Of a stretch of 29,100 bases of DNA, positions 27,577 to 29,100 are shown in pieces. This DNA is from Chara braunii (taxonomy: Eukaryota; Streptophyta; Charophyceae; Charales; Characeae): positions 68,023-97,122 of the forward strand of contig BFEA01000767.1 of the NCBI GenBank assembly GCA_003427395.1, given 5' to 3'. Position numbers and translations under genes: made by a program. Under the pieces are notes generated by a model. That model saw only the letters and a list, made by a program, of their open reading frames with translations. It made no database searches and had not been told where the DNA came from. Position 1 is the stretch's first letter. Every line of letters begins with the position of its first letter.

Positions 27577-27601
27577 GGGGGGAGGGGGGGGGGGGGGGGG
27601 G
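27577..27601. repeat. Poly(G) run with one A
   Basis: GGGGGGGGAGGGG... directly upstream of a NOP58 acceptor on the transcribed strand (C-rich there). Confidence 0.9.
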
Positions 27602-27637
27602 AGCGCAGAACATCCAAGAAATTAAAAACAAGAAATT

Positions 27638-27783
27638 AAAAAAGCAATCTTATTTAATGCGAAATTGACCAAAAAATGATTGAAAGCCTCGAAAGCCTTC
27701 AGCTTATTGAAAAAGCAATCTTATTTAGTGAGAAATTGACCAAAAAAATGATTGAAAGTCTCGAAAGCCTTCAGCTTATTGAA
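27638..27783. repeat. 72-bp tandem duplication containing an exon-derived motif
   Basis: Both copies read AAAAGCAATCTTATTTA, GAAATTGACCAAAAAA, TGATTGAAAG and CTCGAAAGCCTTCAGCTT. The last 18 bases are identical to the adjoining NOP58 exon at 27531-27548 (codons for K-L-K-A-F-E), so a piece of exon appears to have been copied into the intron. Confidence 0.88.
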
Positions 27784-27832
27784 ATACAGGCCTCCTGAGT
27801 TCCAATCCAATTCAGACAGATCTAGATAACTG

Positions 27833-27929
27833 ACCCCCGAATACCACGTACAGTCATTATAGCTGTATTTAGGCTGAAAGATGCCCCAAATACAGCTATA
27901 AGGAACGTACGTTGTTGTATTCGGGGCAA
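27833..27929. mobile_element. MITE-like element, family A (ends trimmed)
   Basis: ACCCCCGAATACCACGTACA, GTCATTATAGCTGTATTTAG, GCTGAAAGATGCCCC and AAATACAGCTATAAGGAACG, closing TTGTATTCGGGG. Almost wholly inverted repeat; the CTACCTTCTT outer tips are missing. Confidence 0.72.
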
Positions 27930-27989
27930 GGAAAGGGAGTAAGTGCGCCGCTGGCAGGTCGGTAAAAATTGGCACCAACGACCAGTACA

Positions 27990-28120
27990 CCCGGGTCTGG
28001 GCTGCCTGGTACTGGCAGCGCCCCGCACTGCGCGCCAAGCTTTGCCTAACCGCCAGCCGCACACCGTTTTCTATTTTTGGCCTGGCGCCGCCAGCCATCC
28101 ATTGTGGTCCCGGTAGCCCA
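27990..28120. mobile_element. Family B interior fragment
   Basis: The minus strand contains GACCACAATGGATGGCTGGC then GGCGCCAGGCCAAAAATAG, matching GACCACAATGGCTGGAAGCG, CCAGCCAAAAAC at about 11348-11380. Family B ends were not found. Confidence 0.45.
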
Positions 28121-29100
28121 TAGCCTCCCAAATTATAGGAGTACGTGATTTTGCAGATTTTGCAAGGCTGGTGGACCGTGTATTGGCGTGGGGGAGTAAG
28201 TATGCATGAGCTATACTGCCACCACTTCTTCTCCCTCTCCTATTACGTACTTCTTCTATAACTCCATCCGGTTCCCGTTCATTCATCTCCTGATCGATCT
28301 GACATCAGTTCGATTCCCATGTGACACAGAGCAACGCATCATGTGACACAGAGCAACGCATCTTACTTGTATCGTTAATGAGACCGAGAGAAAGCAGCAA
28401 GCCGCCCACTTTGCGTCTACTTTCAAGTCTAATTTGCTGGCCTGATCAATGCTGAGGCTTTCTTCTCCGTATATGCACGGTATGCATATGCAAAGCAGAG
28501 AGGTTTAAACTCATTTCTGCAAGCAGTGGGCAAAAGATACACGGATACATCCGTGAACGCGAAGTAACGAAGGCCATCAACTGTTTGCCTGGTCCACCCT
28601 CGTGGATTGTTATAGATCGGACATAAATATATCGTCAAAAAAAGAGTCGGTGAGACTCCGACAAAACAGTTTGTCCCAGCCCCTCGTTTGTTATCCTCTT
28701 TCTCCCTCCCACTCTGCCTACGGTTTTACTGGGCAGAACCCAACTGCCCGGCAAAATGTCCTAGTCGTACATGACAAGGGCGTCCAGTGAATTGCCTCCC
28801 GGTGTAATTGATGATCGGACATCGATATGATCCGATATGACTCAAGATGAGACCGTATTGGGTCGGAAATCAAGGTCCGATTCACAGTAGTGCATCTCAT
28901 ATCAGCCAACTCTTTGTGTGTGTGCGTCATGCGACCAACCTGAACGTAGAACTTTTTTCTAATCAACTTTTACTTAGTGAAAAAAAGTGCAAAGGTATCA
29001 GAACATCAGTAACGGAAACAAAAAAAAAAAATAATAATAATAACTCTCGTCCTTTGGGACATCCATTAAAATTTCGACGATGCAGAGAAGCTTGATTAGC
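28121..29100. other. NOP58 first-intron sequence, no recognisable gene
   Basis: Contains a 22-bp direct repeat (ATGTGACACAGAGCAACGCA + TC at 28319-28340 and 28341-28362) and an (AAT)n end near 29031-29042. The missing N-terminal exon of NOP58 (a protein starting with a short hydrophobic strand ending F-E-T/S-x-x-G-F/Y) was looked for on the minus strand and not found. Confidence 0.55.

Noticed and set aside
28307-28320. Box B-like GTTCGATTCCC as part of a tRNA gene
   Set aside because: No box A or cloverleaf at the proper distance.
18735-29100. Intron-encoded box C/D snoRNAs, as in vertebrate NOP58
   Set aside because: Scanning the minus strand of the introns by eye found no RUGAUGA C box with a suitably spaced CUGA D box. 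A TGATGA at the 3' end of the intron before exon 27374-27553 has no room for a snoRNA. A dedicated snoRNA search could still find diverged ones.

Overview
This is a eukaryotic nuclear window with spliced genes, long repeat-filled introns, many microsatellites, small transposons and mitochondrial DNA insertions. The best-supported gene, NOP58, resembles land-plant NOP58/NOP5 more than animal NOP58 across all its exons. The transferred mitochondrial fragments (rps12, nad6, nad7) fit a plant-type mitochondrion, and the other gene resembles plant nardilysin-like peptidases. Together these suggest a streptophyte, perhaps a charophyte green alga with a large repeat-rich genome. The lineage is inferred; no search was run.

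Layout. Positions 1-1254 hold the 3' end of a plus-strand M16-type (nardilysin-like) metallopeptidase gene; only its terminal exon (981-1254) is clear. It is preceded by a long CTT-rich tract and two decayed partial copies of the same exon. Positions 1255-18188 are about 17 kb of gene-poor DNA. This stretch contains a nuclear mitochondrial insertion (NUMT) with rps12 and nad6 remnants (about 3.4-4.4 kb), a nad7 remnant next to a U6 snRNA retropseudogene with target-site duplication and poly(A) (12.07-12.36 kb), tRNA-derived SINE-like elements, two MITE-like inverted-repeat families, a 28-bp minisatellite broken by an assembly gap (10462-10646), and many local tandem duplications.

Positions 18189-27553 carry the last eight coding exons of NOP58 on the minus strand; the start codon exon lies beyond position 29100. 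All seven introns inside the window, and the one upstream, are in phase 0, so every internal exon is a multiple of three. The introns are filled with MITEs, (CA)n, (CT)n, (CAAT)n, a 28-bp minisatellite, a perfect 35-bp inverted repeat and a nested palindrome. Positions 27554-29100 are part of the first intron.

The two genes are functionally unrelated: one is a housekeeping snoRNP core protein, the other a peptidase. They converge on the repeat-rich interval. I saw no prokaryotic-type operon, CRISPR array, defence system or intact autonomous transposon. The most notable signals are the U6 retrocopy beside mitochondrial nad7, the hairpin-bearing NUMT, the multicopy MITE families and the repeated duplication of exon fragments next to expanding simple repeats.
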